This document shows, one piece after another, positions 7,876 through 16,192 of a stretch of DNA of 50,403 nucleotides. Source of the stretch: Lachnospiraceae bacterium UBA7060 (lineage in GTDB: Bacteria > Bacillota > Clostridia > Lachnospirales > Lachnospiraceae). Under the pieces are notes generated by a model that was not told the DNA's origin, made no database searches, and saw only the letters and a list, made by a program, of their open reading frames with translations. The DNA is taken from assembly GCA_002493835.1 (NCBI GenBank), contig DLAA01000006.1, forward strand, positions 9,402-59,804, given 5' to 3'. The position numbers and the translations under genes were made by a program. Position 1 is the first letter of the stretch. Every line of letters starts with the position of its first letter.

Positions 7876-10596
7876 ATGGGGATCATTGATGACGAACTGA
7901 AACTGACTGATTTGATAGATATGGAAATTCTCCAAAAGATACAGGATGCTTTCTCAGATATTTCTGGGATTGCTTCGCTGGTTACGGATGCGAGAGGTAA
8001 TATTTTGACAAAACCTTCCGGATTTTCGAATTTTTGTGAGAACTATGTCAGAAATACGGAGATAGGAAGAAAACGCTGCGAGGATTGTGACAGACTGGGT
8101 GCGGAGAAGGCCAGAAAAGCCGGCGTTTCCTGCGCCTATTATTGTCATGCGGGGCTGGTGGCCTTCGCTTCGCCCATCATGGCCCATGGGCAAATGGTAG
8201 GCTGTTTTGTAGGAGGCCAGGTGTCTACCATACCACTGGATGAAGAAAAATTGCGGAAGGTGGCGGAGGAGATCGGCTCTGATCAGGAGGGAATGCTTTG
8301 CGCCGCAAAGGGCATCAGGATTGTGGACAAAAAATCCATCGAAAAAGTTTCAAACGCTCTCTATACCATTGCCAATATCCTCTCTGAAATCGCATACAGC
8401 AAGTATGAAGTAAATTTAAAAAATATGGAGCTGCGGAAGAGTTCCAATATGAAATCCGATTTTCTGGCGAATATGAGCCATGAGATCCGCACACCTATGA
8501 ACGCGGTAATCGGTATGGCAGAGATGGTACTTCGAGAGGATCTTTCTCCTACGGCCAGAGAATATGTCGGGCAGATCAAATCATCGGGACAAACACTATT
8601 GACAATTATCAACGATATTTTGGATTTCTCGAAAATTGAATCAGGCATGATGGATATCAGCGATGTGGAGTATGAGCCTATGTCCATGATCAACGATGTA
8701 TCTAATATTATTATGACGCGTATCGGCAGTAAAGATTTGGAACTTACAGTGGATGTCAATCCGGATTTACCTATAGGACTTTATGGTGATAATATCCGGA
8801 TTAAACAGATTATGGTAAATCTGGCGAACAATGCGGTCAAGTTCACGAAGATGGGAAATGTCAATATAAAGATTGATTTCTGGCAGACTTCGGATGATAT
8901 GATAGAGCTGCTTGTTGCGATTACCGATACTGGGAGCGGTATCAAAGAGAGTGACATGGGTAAACTTTTCCGATCTTTTCAGCAGCTTGACAGTAAGAGA
9001 AATCGGAATATTGAAGGTACAGGCCTCGGACTGGCTATATGTAAGCAGCTTGTGACGCTGATGAACGGGAAGATGCATGTGGACAGTGAATACGGCAAGG
9101 GATCTACTTTCTCCTTTGTTGTTCCGCAGAAGGTGACGGATAACCAGCATTCCGTTGAAAAGTTGGCGGATAAGGTGTCTGCAGCAGGGTTGATTCAGAG
9201 TGAATATATTGCACAGGAGCTGGCAGGAGATATGAAAAAGCTGGAAGTCTCTTATGTGCAGCTGGAATCTGAGGAGGACTTAAACTGGGTAAAGGATCAC
9301 AATATCAATTACCTTTTTGTGGAGCAGCCGCTGTTTACGGAGGCCTTGCAGTATTTTTTGAAGCTCAATCCGGAAATTAACGGAGTGCTTTTGACAAACT
9401 ATCGTTCCGTGCGCACTTACGATTTGCCGAATCTTAGCGTGGTTAAGAAACCGCTCTACATTTTGGGGCTTGCCAATATCTTTCAAGGCCGGGAGGACAC
9501 TGCGGCTTTCTCTATGATGGAGGCGGAAGATTTTGATTTTGAAGCGCCCACAGCTGAGATTTTGGTGGTGGATGACAACGCAATTAACCTGACGGTGGTA
9601 AAAGGTCTTCTTGGACCTCTTCAGATGAGGATAGATACGGCGTTAAGCGGGAAAGATGCGGTTTTGAAGGTCACGGATAAACATTATGACATCATTTTCA
9701 TGGATCACATGATGCCTGAAATGGACGGTGTGGAGACAACCAGGGTGATACGCCGTATGCTGGGGGAAAATGGTCAGGTACCGATCATTGCACTCACGGC
9801 CAATGCGGTGGAAGGAACGGCGGAAATGTTTATCAGCGAGGGTATGAATGATTTTGTGACGAAACCCATTGAGATGCGCGTTATTGTCTCAAAACTCCGC
9901 AAGTGGCTGCCATCGGATAAGATCGAGAAGAGGAAGCACAAGAAAAAGAACAATATGGCGATTCGAAGCTCGCAAAGAGACGAAAGCGTATCGCAGACAA
10001 CGACAGATATTGTTATTGAAGGCCTGGATGTACAGACAGCCATGGCTTTTCTGGGGAATGAAGATCTTTTCTGGTCTGTGGTCAAAGAATATTATCGTGT
10101 AATTGATAAAAAATGTGCACTCATTCAAGAGTACGAAGAGAAAGAGATGTGGAAAGAATACACGGTGGAGGTACATGCTCTTAAGAGTGCCTCAAGGCAG
10201 ATTGGTGCGACGGATCTGGCACAGACGGCTGAGCAGATGGAAGCCGCCGGCAATGCCGGAAACGGGGCTCTGATACACAAAATTACGCCAGGTATGCTGG
10301 AGGAATATATGTTTTATAAAGGAATTCTGGCGCCTTATTTTGTCAAGGAGGAGGAAGCGCAGAGCGGCCGGGAGGCAAAGGACAGCGAGCTGGAGGAGCT
10401 ATTTGCGCAGATGACGGAAGCTTTAGAGAATCTGGATATGGATGCCATGGAGAAGGTTGTGAAAGATATGGGACAGTACTCTTACAACGATACGCAGCGC
10501 AGCATTTTTGAGAAGTTGAAAAATGCTGTGGAGGATATCGACACAGAAAAATGTGAGGAGATCGTTGCAGAGTGGAAAAGTGCATTGGTAAAATAG
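7876..10596 (+). CDS. PocR-domain hybrid sensor histidine kinase with receiver and HPt domains
   Basis: A 906-aa phosphorelay kinase without clear TM segments. Order: PocR-type ligand-binding domain (about 12-175) with the Cys-rich CEDC...CAYYCHAG pattern; HisKA with SHEIRTPMN (phospho-His202); HATPase_c with DTGSG and GTGLGLAI; a degenerate receiver-like region (about 430-545); a true receiver (VVDDN pocket, phospho-Asp610 in FMDHMMPEMDG); and an HPt domain with His767 in VHALKSA. Phosphate should pass His202-Asp610-His767 and then to the upstream response regulator. GGGAG precedes the ATG at 7876. The nearby amino-acid transporters are possible targets, which is inference from position only. 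Confidence 0.9.
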   Translation: MGIIDDELKLTDLIDMEILQKIQDAFSDISGIASLVTDARGNILTKPSGFSNFCENYVRNTEIGRKRCEDCDRLGAEKARKAGVSCAYYCHAGLVAFASPIMAHGQMVGCFVGGQVSTIPLDEEKLRKVAEEIGSDQEGMLCAAKGIRIVDKKSIEKVSNALYTIANILSEIAYSKYEVNLKNMELRKSSNMKSDFLANMSHEIRTPMNAVIGMAEMVLREDLSPTAREYVGQIKSSGQTLLTIINDILDFSKIESGMMDISDVEYEPMSMINDVSNIIMTRIGSKDLELTVDVNPDLPIGLYGDNIRIKQIMVNLANNAVKFTKMGNVNIKIDFWQTSDDMIELLVAITDTGSGIKESDMGKLFRSFQQLDSKRNRNIEGTGLGLAICKQLVTLMNGKMHVDSEYGKGSTFSFVVPQKVTDNQHSVEKLADKVSAAGLIQSEYIAQELAGDMKKLEVSYVQLESEEDLNWVKDHNINYLFVEQPLFTEALQYFLKLNPEINGVLLTNYRSVRTYDLPNLSVVKKPLYILGLANIFQGREDTAAFSMMEAEDFDFEAPTAEILVVDDNAINLTVVKGLLGPLQMRIDTALSGKDAVLKVTDKHYDIIFMDHMMPEMDGVETTRVIRRMLGENGQVPIIALTANAVEGTAEMFISEGMNDFVTKPIEMRVIVSKLRKWLPSDKIEKRKHKKKNNMAIRSSQRDESVSQTTTDIVIEGLDVQTAMAFLGNEDLFWSVVKEYYRVIDKKCALIQEYEEKEMWKEYTVEVHALKSASRQIGATDLAQTAEQMEAAGNAGNGALIHKITPGMLEEYMFYKGILAPYFVKEEEAQSGREAKDSELEELFAQMTEALENLDMDAMEKVVKDMGQYSYNDTQRSIFEKLKNAVEDIDTEKCEEIVAEWKSALVK

Positions 10597-10656
10597 TATA
10601 AATGTATATTATTCATATTTTATTCTTTAATAACGTGAAAAAATGAATAATTATTC

Positions 10657-10685
10657 TTTACTTCTGTGAGGGGCCGTGATAAAAT
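10657..10685 (+). promoter_or_regulatory. predicted extended -10 promoter of the first amino-acid ABC operon
   Basis: TTTACT (10657-10662), a 17-base spacer, and TAAAAT (10680-10685) preceded by an extended TGA. It supports translation starting at 10727 rather than the in-frame ATG at 10676, which overlaps the promoter. Just upstream, ATTATTCAT (10608-10616) and ATGAATAAT (10643-10651) form a perfect 9-bp inverted repeat that could be an operator or a weak terminator of the kinase gene. Confidence 0.5.
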
Positions 10686-10726
10686 GGAGCGAGTACAGAC
10701 GTGGAGAAGGAAAGGAAGATAGAGAG

Positions 10727-11404
10727 ATGGCAGAGTGGGCAGCGGATTTCTATAAATGTTTTATCAGGGAAGACCGCTACAAGCTTCTTTTGAGCGGCGT
10801 TGGCGTGACGATTAAAGTATCTCTTCTGGCGGTCATTTTCGGTATTTTGATTGGTATGCTGATTGCCATGTGTAATTTGTCAAATAAAAAAGTGCCCCGG
10901 TTTATCGGTGGTGTCTATACGGATGTGATTCGGGGGACACCGTCGGTTACACAGCTTATGATTATTTATTTTGTTATTTTTGCGTCTGTGCAGATTGACA
11001 AATGGATTATAGCAGCCATTGCTTTCGGTGTCAATTCCGGTGCGTATGTGTCTGAAATTATCCGTGCGGGTATTCTTTCTATAGATAAAGGCCAAACGGA
11101 GGCGGGAAGGTCGCTGGGGCTTTCTGCATTTCAAACGATGAGCAGGATTGTTGTGCCGCAGGCTGTAAAGAATATTTTTCCCGCATTATGTAATGAATTT
11201 ATTGTGCTGATTAAGGAGACCGCTATTGTCGGTTATGTGGGCTTGATGGATATCCAGAAGGCAGGAGATTTTATCAAGAGCGCTACTTATATTGCTTTTA
11301 TGCCGCTCATCGGGACGGCGGTTATTTATTATGTGCTGATCAAGATATTGACTTTGGCTCTGCGCAGAGTGGAGCTGAGGCTGCGGAGGGCGGATGCCAG
11401 ATGA
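10727..11404 (+). CDS. polar amino-acid ABC transporter permease (HisM/GlnP family)
   Basis: Inner-membrane channel subunit of a family-3 amino-acid importer, 225 aa with about five TM helices. The N-terminal LLSGVGVTIKVSLLA is the usual entry to TM1. The EAA coupling motif (EAGRSLGLSAFQTM...IVVPQA) that docks onto the ATPase is intact. Start set at ATG 10727 with AAGGAAG 8 bases upstream; a promoter sits at 10657-10685. The ATPase gene follows after a 132-base folded spacer and the binding protein after that, so all subunits are present. The substrate class (polar or small amino acids) is inferred from family. Confidence 0.9.
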   Translation: MAEWAADFYKCFIREDRYKLLLSGVGVTIKVSLLAVIFGILIGMLIAMCNLSNKKVPRFIGGVYTDVIRGTPSVTQLMIIYFVIFASVQIDKWIIAAIAFGVNSGAYVSEIIRAGILSIDKGQTEAGRSLGLSAFQTMSRIVVPQAVKNIFPALCNEFIVLIKETAIVGYVGLMDIQKAGDFIKSATYIAFMPLIGTAVIYYVLIKILTLALRRVELRLRRADAR

Positions 11405-11519
11405 TGTGTGCAAGAAGAGCTTCTAAAGCTCAGCAGCATTGGCTGCTTCGCAAAGTCAGCATAGCTGACTTAGAAGCGCTAATCTCACACAGGAGAATGC
11501 CGGGAAAAGAGGCATTCTC
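11405..11519 (+). repeat. multi-branched hairpin element between permease and ATPase genes
   Basis: The spacer folds as nested stems: TGTGTG/CACACA (11405-11410 with 11486-11491) and GCTTCTAA/TTAGAAGC (11419-11426 with 11470-11477). These enclose two hairpins, AGCAGC/GCTGCT (11432-11447) and AGTCAGC/GCTGACT (11454-11470). A separate 9-bp hairpin GAGAATGCC/GGCATTCTC (11493-11519) follows and resembles an attenuator. Related sequence recurs at 49676-49718 and, more weakly, at 15431-15480. It could be a mobile or repeated intergenic element, or an RNA-processing site that tunes subunit ratios. Confidence 0.6.
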
Positions 11520-11536
11520 TGTTTAGGGAGAGAACT

Positions 11537-12262
11537 ATGATTAGAGTGAAAAATCTACATAAAAAATTCGAAGATCTGATGGTGTTGAATGGGATTGACG
11601 AGCATATCACCCAGGGGGAAGTGGTTGTGGTGATCGGACCTTCGGGATCCGGTAAAAGTACTTTTCTGAGATGTCTGAATCTTTTGGAAACAGTTACCGA
11701 GGGTGAAATCTATGTGGATGACGAGCTGATCACAGCGCCGAAGGTGAATGTGAACCAGGTGCGGCAGAAAATGGGTATGGTGTTTCAGCAGTTCAATCTG
11801 TTTCCCCATTTGTCCATTATGGATAATATTACGCTGGCGCCGGTGCTTCTTAAGAAGATGACGAAGGAGGAGGCCAGAAAGCGCGGGCAGGAGCTTTTGG
11901 AGCGTGTTAATCTGGGGGAGAAGGCGAATGCTTATCCGGCACAGCTTTCGGGAGGACAGAAGCAGCGCGTAGCGATTGCAAGAGCGCTCGCTATGGATCC
12001 GGAAATCATGCTTTTCGATGAGCCCACGTCGGCGCTTGACCCGGAGATGGTAGGGGAAGTGCTGGACGTCATGAAGGATTTGGCGAGGTCAGGCATGACA
12101 ATGGTGATAGTCACGCACGAGATGGGATTTGCCAGAGAGGTGGCATCACGTGTGCTTTTCATAGATCAAGGCGTAGTCATGGAGAGCGGCACGCCGGAGG
12201 AAATCTTCAATAATCCAAAGAATGAGCGGATGAAAAACTTCCTGAGCAAAGTATTAGTGTGA
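11537..12262 (+). CDS. polar amino-acid ABC transporter ATPase (GlnQ family)
   Basis: ATP-hydrolysing subunit (241 aa) that powers the permease encoded upstream. Walker A GPSGSGKST lies at about residues 33-41. The Q-loop is VFQQFNLF, the signature LSGGQKQR, Walker B IMLFDEPTSALD, and the switch His lies in VTHEMGFA, all as in GlnQ/HisP proteins. GGGAG sits 7-8 bases before the ATG. The binding-protein gene follows 100 bases later. Length and motifs are standard and no defect is seen. Confidence 0.93.
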   Translation: MIRVKNLHKKFEDLMVLNGIDEHITQGEVVVVIGPSGSGKSTFLRCLNLLETVTEGEIYVDDELITAPKVNVNQVRQKMGMVFQQFNLFPHLSIMDNITLAPVLLKKMTKEEARKRGQELLERVNLGEKANAYPAQLSGGQKQRVAIARALAMDPEIMLFDEPTSALDPEMVGEVLDVMKDLARSGMTMVIVTHEMGFAREVASRVLFIDQGVVMESGTPEEIFNNPKNERMKNFLSKVLV

Positions 12263-12361
12263 AGCTCGCGTGCAAGGAAATAGAAAAAGAAAAGTTTCCG
12301 AGAGTGCACGGTGAGTTTACATAACTATTTAAGCGATAAAAGCACGAGGAGGAGAAATGTT

Positions 12362-13135
12362 ATGAAAAAAGCGACAAAGTTACTGACAATGACGCTTGCC
12401 ATGGTTCTGACGGCATGTGCTCTGACGGCCTGCGGCGGCGGTTCTTCGAAGGGAGATACACTCACCTTTGGCACAAACGCGGAGTTTCCGCCCTTCGAGT
12501 ATGTTACCTCAAGCGGTGTGATCGGAGAGTATGACGGCATCGACATGGCGATTGCGAATCAGATTGCTGAGGGAAACGGTATGACGGCGGCAATAGAAAA
12601 TATGGAGTTTGATTCACTTTTAGTGGCTCTTCAGAATGGTCAGATTGACGCAGTCATCGCAGGTATGACGGCGACGGATGAGAGAAGGGAGACGGTGGAT
12701 TTTTCCACACCCTACTATACGGCGACGCAGGTTATGATTGTGAAGGAAGATTCCGATATCACTGCAGCGTCGGATATGGCTGACAAGAAAATCTGTGTGG
12801 TACAGGGTTACACCGGCGAGGTATGTGTGCAGGATATGGGATATAGCTATGAGGCCTTCAAGAAGGGGACAGAGGCGATTATGGAGTTGACTAATGGCAA
12901 GTGTGACGTAGTCGTGATCGATTCTGCTACCGCACAGAAGTATGTAAATGATAACGAGGGTTTGAAGATCGTGGAAGATCCTTCCGCATTTGAGTCTGAG
13001 GAATACGCGATCGCAGTGCAGAAGGGCAACACAGAGCTGCTTGATAAGATCAATAAGTCTATTGAGAAAATGATTTCCGACGGTACGGTCAATGAGCTGG
13101 CTGTAAAGTATACGGAGGAAGCGACTGCGGAATAG
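12362..13135 (+). CDS. amino-acid ABC transporter substrate-binding lipoprotein (family 3)
   Basis: Cell-surface binding protein of 257 aa, tethered by a lipid at the lipobox Cys (LTAC, residues 21-24; an overlapping LTAC at 16-19 is possible). It has the usual order for SBP_bac_3: lobe 1 begins TLTFGTNAEFPPFEY, with the family signature EYDGIDMAIA. The hinge DFSTPYYTATQVMIV is followed by lobe 2, which starts with KICVVQGYTGE. The start at 12362 has AGGAGGAG 9 bases upstream. Together with the permease and ATPase upstream it completes an importer. It also serves as an internal reference for the rearranged homologue at 14576-15421. Confidence 0.92.
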   Translation: MKKATKLLTMTLAMVLTACALTACGGGSSKGDTLTFGTNAEFPPFEYVTSSGVIGEYDGIDMAIANQIAEGNGMTAAIENMEFDSLLVALQNGQIDAVIAGMTATDERRETVDFSTPYYTATQVMIVKEDSDITAASDMADKKICVVQGYTGEVCVQDMGYSYEAFKKGTEAIMELTNGKCDVVVIDSATAQKYVNDNEGLKIVEDPSAFESEEYAIAVQKGNTELLDKINKSIEKMISDGTVNELAVKYTEEATAE

Positions 13136-13178
13136 AAACACGATAGTGTATGGGAAGGCATATAAATAAAGAGGCAGG

Positions 13179-13211
13179 GCGGCCGTGAGATGAAGAACAT
13201 CTTACGGCCGC
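13179..13211 (+). terminator. hairpin after the first amino-acid ABC operon
   Basis: GCGGCCGT (13179-13186) pairs perfectly with ACGGCCGC (13204-13211), and AGATG/CATCT extends the stem inside. Only TTGT follows, so this is either a weak intrinsic terminator or an mRNA 3'-end stabiliser separating the operon from the symporter gene. Confidence 0.55.
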
Positions 13212-13325
13212 TTGTGCGTATAAGCAGAGTCAGAAGCCCCCTGCTTAATGATATGCTTGACGCGGCGCACTTTCTCGTAGTAGTATAGTAAAGTAACTGT
13301 TAAATTTTACAGAAATGAGGCTTAA

Positions 13326-14552
13326 ATGAAAAACGTGTGGGAGAAATGGACGGGCATAAGCCTTGTCAAAAGAATTGCAGCGGGGCTGGCGATTGGTGTG
13401 GTTCTGGCTCTGGTGGTGCCGGGAGCATCCGGCATTGGTGTGCTGGGTGATGTGTTTGTGGGAGCACTGAAGGGAATTGCACCGCTTCTTGTATTTTTTT
13501 TGGTGATGAGCTCGCTTTGTAATGCGGGTAAGTCACACGGCGGTGTTATTCGTACAGTCATTATTTTGTATATGTTCAGCACGATACTGGCGGCGGTGAT
13601 CGCAGTCATTGCCAGTATGGTCTTCCCGGTGGAAATGGTGCTTGTAGATGCGGCTTCGGATGCGGCTGCTGCGCCCAGTGGCATTGTTGAGGTCTTGAGT
13701 ACCCTGTTGATGAATGTGGTGAAGAATCCTGTAGATTCTCTGGTAAATGCGAATTATGTAGGTATTTTGGCGTGGGCGGTACTCTTGGGCGTGGCATTCC
13801 GCGGCGCGGGAGAGGTGACAAAAAAATCGCTGGGAGATATCTCGGATGCGATTTCCAGAGTGGTAGTGGTGATTATTAACTTTGCTCCCTTTGGTGTGCT
13901 GGGACTTGTATACACCAGTGTGACGACCAGTGGGCTGGAAGCATTCACGGTGTACGGCAGACTGCTTATTCTGCTGGTGGGCTGTATGCTGTTCATCTAT
14001 TTTGTAACCAATCCGATTTTAGTGTACTGGTGTATCAGAAAGAATCCTTATCCGCTGATCTTTAAGTGTTTAAAACAAAGTGCGATCACAGCCTTCTTTA
14101 CCAGGAGTTCGGCAGCCAATATACCTGTCAATATGAAGATTTGTGAGGAGATGGGGTTGGATAAGGACACCTACTCTGTGACTATTCCGCTGGGTGCAAC
14201 CATCAATATGGACGGCGCGGCGATCACTATCACGGTCATGACTATGGCGACGGCTTTCACTATGGGAATCAGTGTGGATATCCCCACGGCGATTGTTTTA
14301 AGTCTGCTGGCGGCTCTTTCCGCCTGTGGAGCGTCCGGCGTAGCCGGCGGTTCCTTGCTGTTAATTCCACTGGCATGTTCGCTCTTTGGTATCCCGGATT
14401 CTGTGTCCATGCAGGTTGTCGCAGTGGGCTTTATCATCGGTGTGATTCAGGATTCCGTGGAGACGGCGCTCAACTCGTCTTCTGATCTGCTTCTGTCCGC
14501 TTCTGCTGAGTTCAGGCAGTGGAGACTGGAAGGGAAAGAAATAAAATTTTAA
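13326..14552 (+). CDS. sstT: serine/threonine:sodium symporter
   Basis: Member of the dicarboxylate/amino acid:cation symporter family (408 aa, about eight TM helices plus two re-entrant hairpins), expected to import Ser and Thr with Na+. The first re-entrant loop carries TRSSAANIPVNM, typical of SstT in place of the SSSS of glutamate carriers. The Na+/substrate motif GATINMDGAAI is intact, and HP2 reads SACGASGVAGGS. The start at 13326 has a weak GAGG upstream. It lies between two family-3 ABC importers, making this a dedicated amino-acid uptake block. The next gene starts 23 bases after its stop, so co-transcription is likely. Confidence 0.9.
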   Translation: MKNVWEKWTGISLVKRIAAGLAIGVVLALVVPGASGIGVLGDVFVGALKGIAPLLVFFLVMSSLCNAGKSHGGVIRTVIILYMFSTILAAVIAVIASMVFPVEMVLVDAASDAAAAPSGIVEVLSTLLMNVVKNPVDSLVNANYVGILAWAVLLGVAFRGAGEVTKKSLGDISDAISRVVVVIINFAPFGVLGLVYTSVTTSGLEAFTVYGRLLILLVGCMLFIYFVTNPILVYWCIRKNPYPLIFKCLKQSAITAFFTRSSAANIPVNMKICEEMGLDKDTYSVTIPLGATINMDGAAITITVMTMATAFTMGISVDIPTAIVLSLLAALSACGASGVAGGSLLLIPLACSLFGIPDSVSMQVVAVGFIIGVIQDSVETALNSSSDLLLSASAEFRQWRLEGKEIKF

Positions 14553-14575
14553 ATAATATTATGAGGAGGAAAATT

Positions 14576-15421
14576 ATGAAAAAGAAACTGGCAATGGTGT
14601 TACTGGCAGCAATGACAATGGGTGCGGCATTCACAGGCTGCGGCGGTGCCAAGGAGACGGCGGCGGATGGGGCGGCAAATGCAGCTGCAGATGAAACCGC
14701 AAGTGGATCAGCAAATGCAGACATGGTGTACGCGGTGGAGGCTGGTTCCGCCGGAGAGGAAGCTGCACAGGAGAAAGGTTTTAAAACGAATGCAGTGGCT
14801 TCCCAGGCGGATGCGCTGATGGAGGTTGCCTCCGGCACGTCGGATGCGGCAATCATCGATCTGCTGATGGCGGGGGCCATGATTGGGGAGGGAACCAGTT
14901 ACCCGAATCTGGTACATACGGATGAACTGACCACCGAGGAGTACGGTGTGGGCTGTCGCAAGGGATCTGATCTTGCGTCCTATATCAATGCCGTATTTGG
15001 GGAGAGTTATGCAGACGGTTCCATGCAGAAGACGGCGGAAACTTACGGTGTGCAGGAGGCGGTTGTGGAGCAGAAGGCATCTGAGTTTACGGCATCCGCT
15101 GCTGACAGTGATGTGGCCTATATTCAGGGTAAGGGCTCATTGATCGTGGGTATCACGGAGTTTGAGCCCATGGATTATAAGGATGATTCTGGTGAGTGGA
15201 TTGGTTTTGATGCGGACATGGCGCGCATTGTGGCAGATAAACTTGGTGTGGAGGCTCAGTTCGTGGTGATTGACTGGGACAACAAGATCATGGAGCTGGA
15301 TTCCAAGAATATTGACGTGGTCTGGAACGGCATGACGCTGACCAATGAAGTCAAAGAATCCATGGAGTGTACCAACGCTTACTGCAATAACGCACAGGTG
15401 GTTGTAGTATCCGGAAAATAG
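14576..15421 (+). CDS. family-3 substrate-binding lipoprotein with circularly permuted lobes
   Basis: Binding lipoprotein of 281 aa (lipobox FTGC near residue 22) for the permease and ATPase that follow. After an Ala-rich linker the chain begins with what is normally lobe 2: VYAVEAGSAGEEA, the DAAIIDLLMAG hinge-facing segment, TEEYGVGCRKGSDL and the C-terminal helix YADGSMQKTAETYG. A linker at about 160-180 leads into what is normally lobe 1: GSLIVGITEFEPMDY, the signature EWIGFDADMARIVA, WDNKIMELDSKNIDVVWNG and the hinge strand AQVVVVSGK, where the chain ends. The canonical order (lobe 1 then lobe 2, as at 12362-13135) is swapped, with no frame break. Start at ATG 14576 behind GAGGAGG. Binding-site residues look retained, so it is probably functional. 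Confidence 0.85.
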   Translation: MKKKLAMVLLAAMTMGAAFTGCGGAKETAADGAANAAADETASGSANADMVYAVEAGSAGEEAAQEKGFKTNAVASQADALMEVASGTSDAAIIDLLMAGAMIGEGTSYPNLVHTDELTTEEYGVGCRKGSDLASYINAVFGESYADGSMQKTAETYGVQEAVVEQKASEFTASAADSDVAYIQGKGSLIVGITEFEPMDYKDDSGEWIGFDADMARIVADKLGVEAQFVVIDWDNKIMELDSKNIDVVWNGMTLTNEVKESMECTNAYCNNAQVVVVSGK

Positions 15422-15430
15422 CAGCGCGAA

Positions 15431-15480
15431 AAGTGCTTCTAAAGACGTCCCGCCATAGGACAGGACGCCAAGAAGCGTTT
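15431..15480 (+). repeat. imperfect hairpin between binding-protein and permease genes
   Basis: AAGTGCTTCT (15431-15440) pairs with AGAAGCGTTT (15471-15480) with two G-T pairs, enclosing a CGTCC/GGACG hairpin. It shares GCTTCTAAAG and AGAAGCG with the larger element at 11405-11519, which also sits inside an amino-acid ABC operon. Possible member of the same element family or a processing site. Confidence 0.45.
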
Positions 15481-15525
15481 CACCAATTGCGGAGTTTTGC
15501 ATCGGAGTATGAGGGAGAGTAAGAT

Positions 15526-16182
15526 ATGTTCTTTAGTGTTACACAATCGCTGTTAGACGGTCTTTGGACCAGTTTTCAGATCTTTATATTGACGCTGGTC
15601 TTTTCACTGCCTTTCGGACTGATTCTGGCATTCGGCGAGATGAGCCGGTGGAAGCCTCTGCGCGGATTGATACAGGTGCTGGTGTGGATCATACGCGGCA
15701 CGCCGCTGATGCTGCAGCTTATTATTATTTTTTACGGACCGGGGCTGTGGCTGGGACATAATATCTGGAGCGGCAGCGAGGCCGGACGGATCACGGCCAC
15801 GGTAGTGGCCTTCAGCATCAATTATGCCTGCTATTTTTCGGTTATTTTTCGGGGTGGAATCGAAGGAGTTCCCGTGGGACAGAGAGAGGCGGGCGAGGTG
15901 CTGGGCATGACAAAGAGTCAGATTTTTTTCAAGGTCACGCTTTTACAGATGGTGAAGCGCGTGGTGCCGCCCATGTCTAACGAGATTATTACATTGGTGA
16001 AAGACACGTCCCTGGCAAGGATCATAGCGGCCTATGAGCTTACTTTTGCGGGATATTCTTTTATGAAAAGTGATGGAATTACCTGGCCGCTCTTTTACAC
16101 GGGTGTGTTTTATCTGGTGTTTGGAGGTATTTTGACATTGCTGTTTAACTATATTGAGCGCAGACTGGATTATTTCAGATAG
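15526..16182 (+). CDS. polar amino-acid ABC transporter permease (HisM/GlnP family)
   Basis: Channel subunit (218 aa, about five TMs) of the second amino-acid importer. LLDGLWTSFQIFILTL forms TM1, the loop IRGTPLMLQL is highly conserved in this family, and the EAA motif (EAGEVLGMTKSQIFFKVTL) is intact. GGGAGAG is 7-10 bases upstream of the ATG. The ATPase gene follows after 10 bases, so the two are coupled. It serves the permuted binding protein encoded just upstream. Confidence 0.92.
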   Translation: MFFSVTQSLLDGLWTSFQIFILTLVFSLPFGLILAFGEMSRWKPLRGLIQVLVWIIRGTPLMLQLIIIFYGPGLWLGHNIWSGSEAGRITATVVAFSINYACYFSVIFRGGIEGVPVGQREAGEVLGMTKSQIFFKVTLLQMVKRVVPPMSNEIITLVKDTSLARIIAAYELTFAGYSFMKSDGITWPLFYTGVFYLVFGGILTLLFNYIERRLDYFR

Positions 16183-16192
16183 GGGGGCAAAG

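Noticed and set aside
13220..13235. 16-base sequence ATAAGCAGAGTCAGAA, inverted copy at 17286-17301
   Set aside because: In a 50-kb self-comparison about one such match is expected by chance, and the flanks do not extend the similarity.
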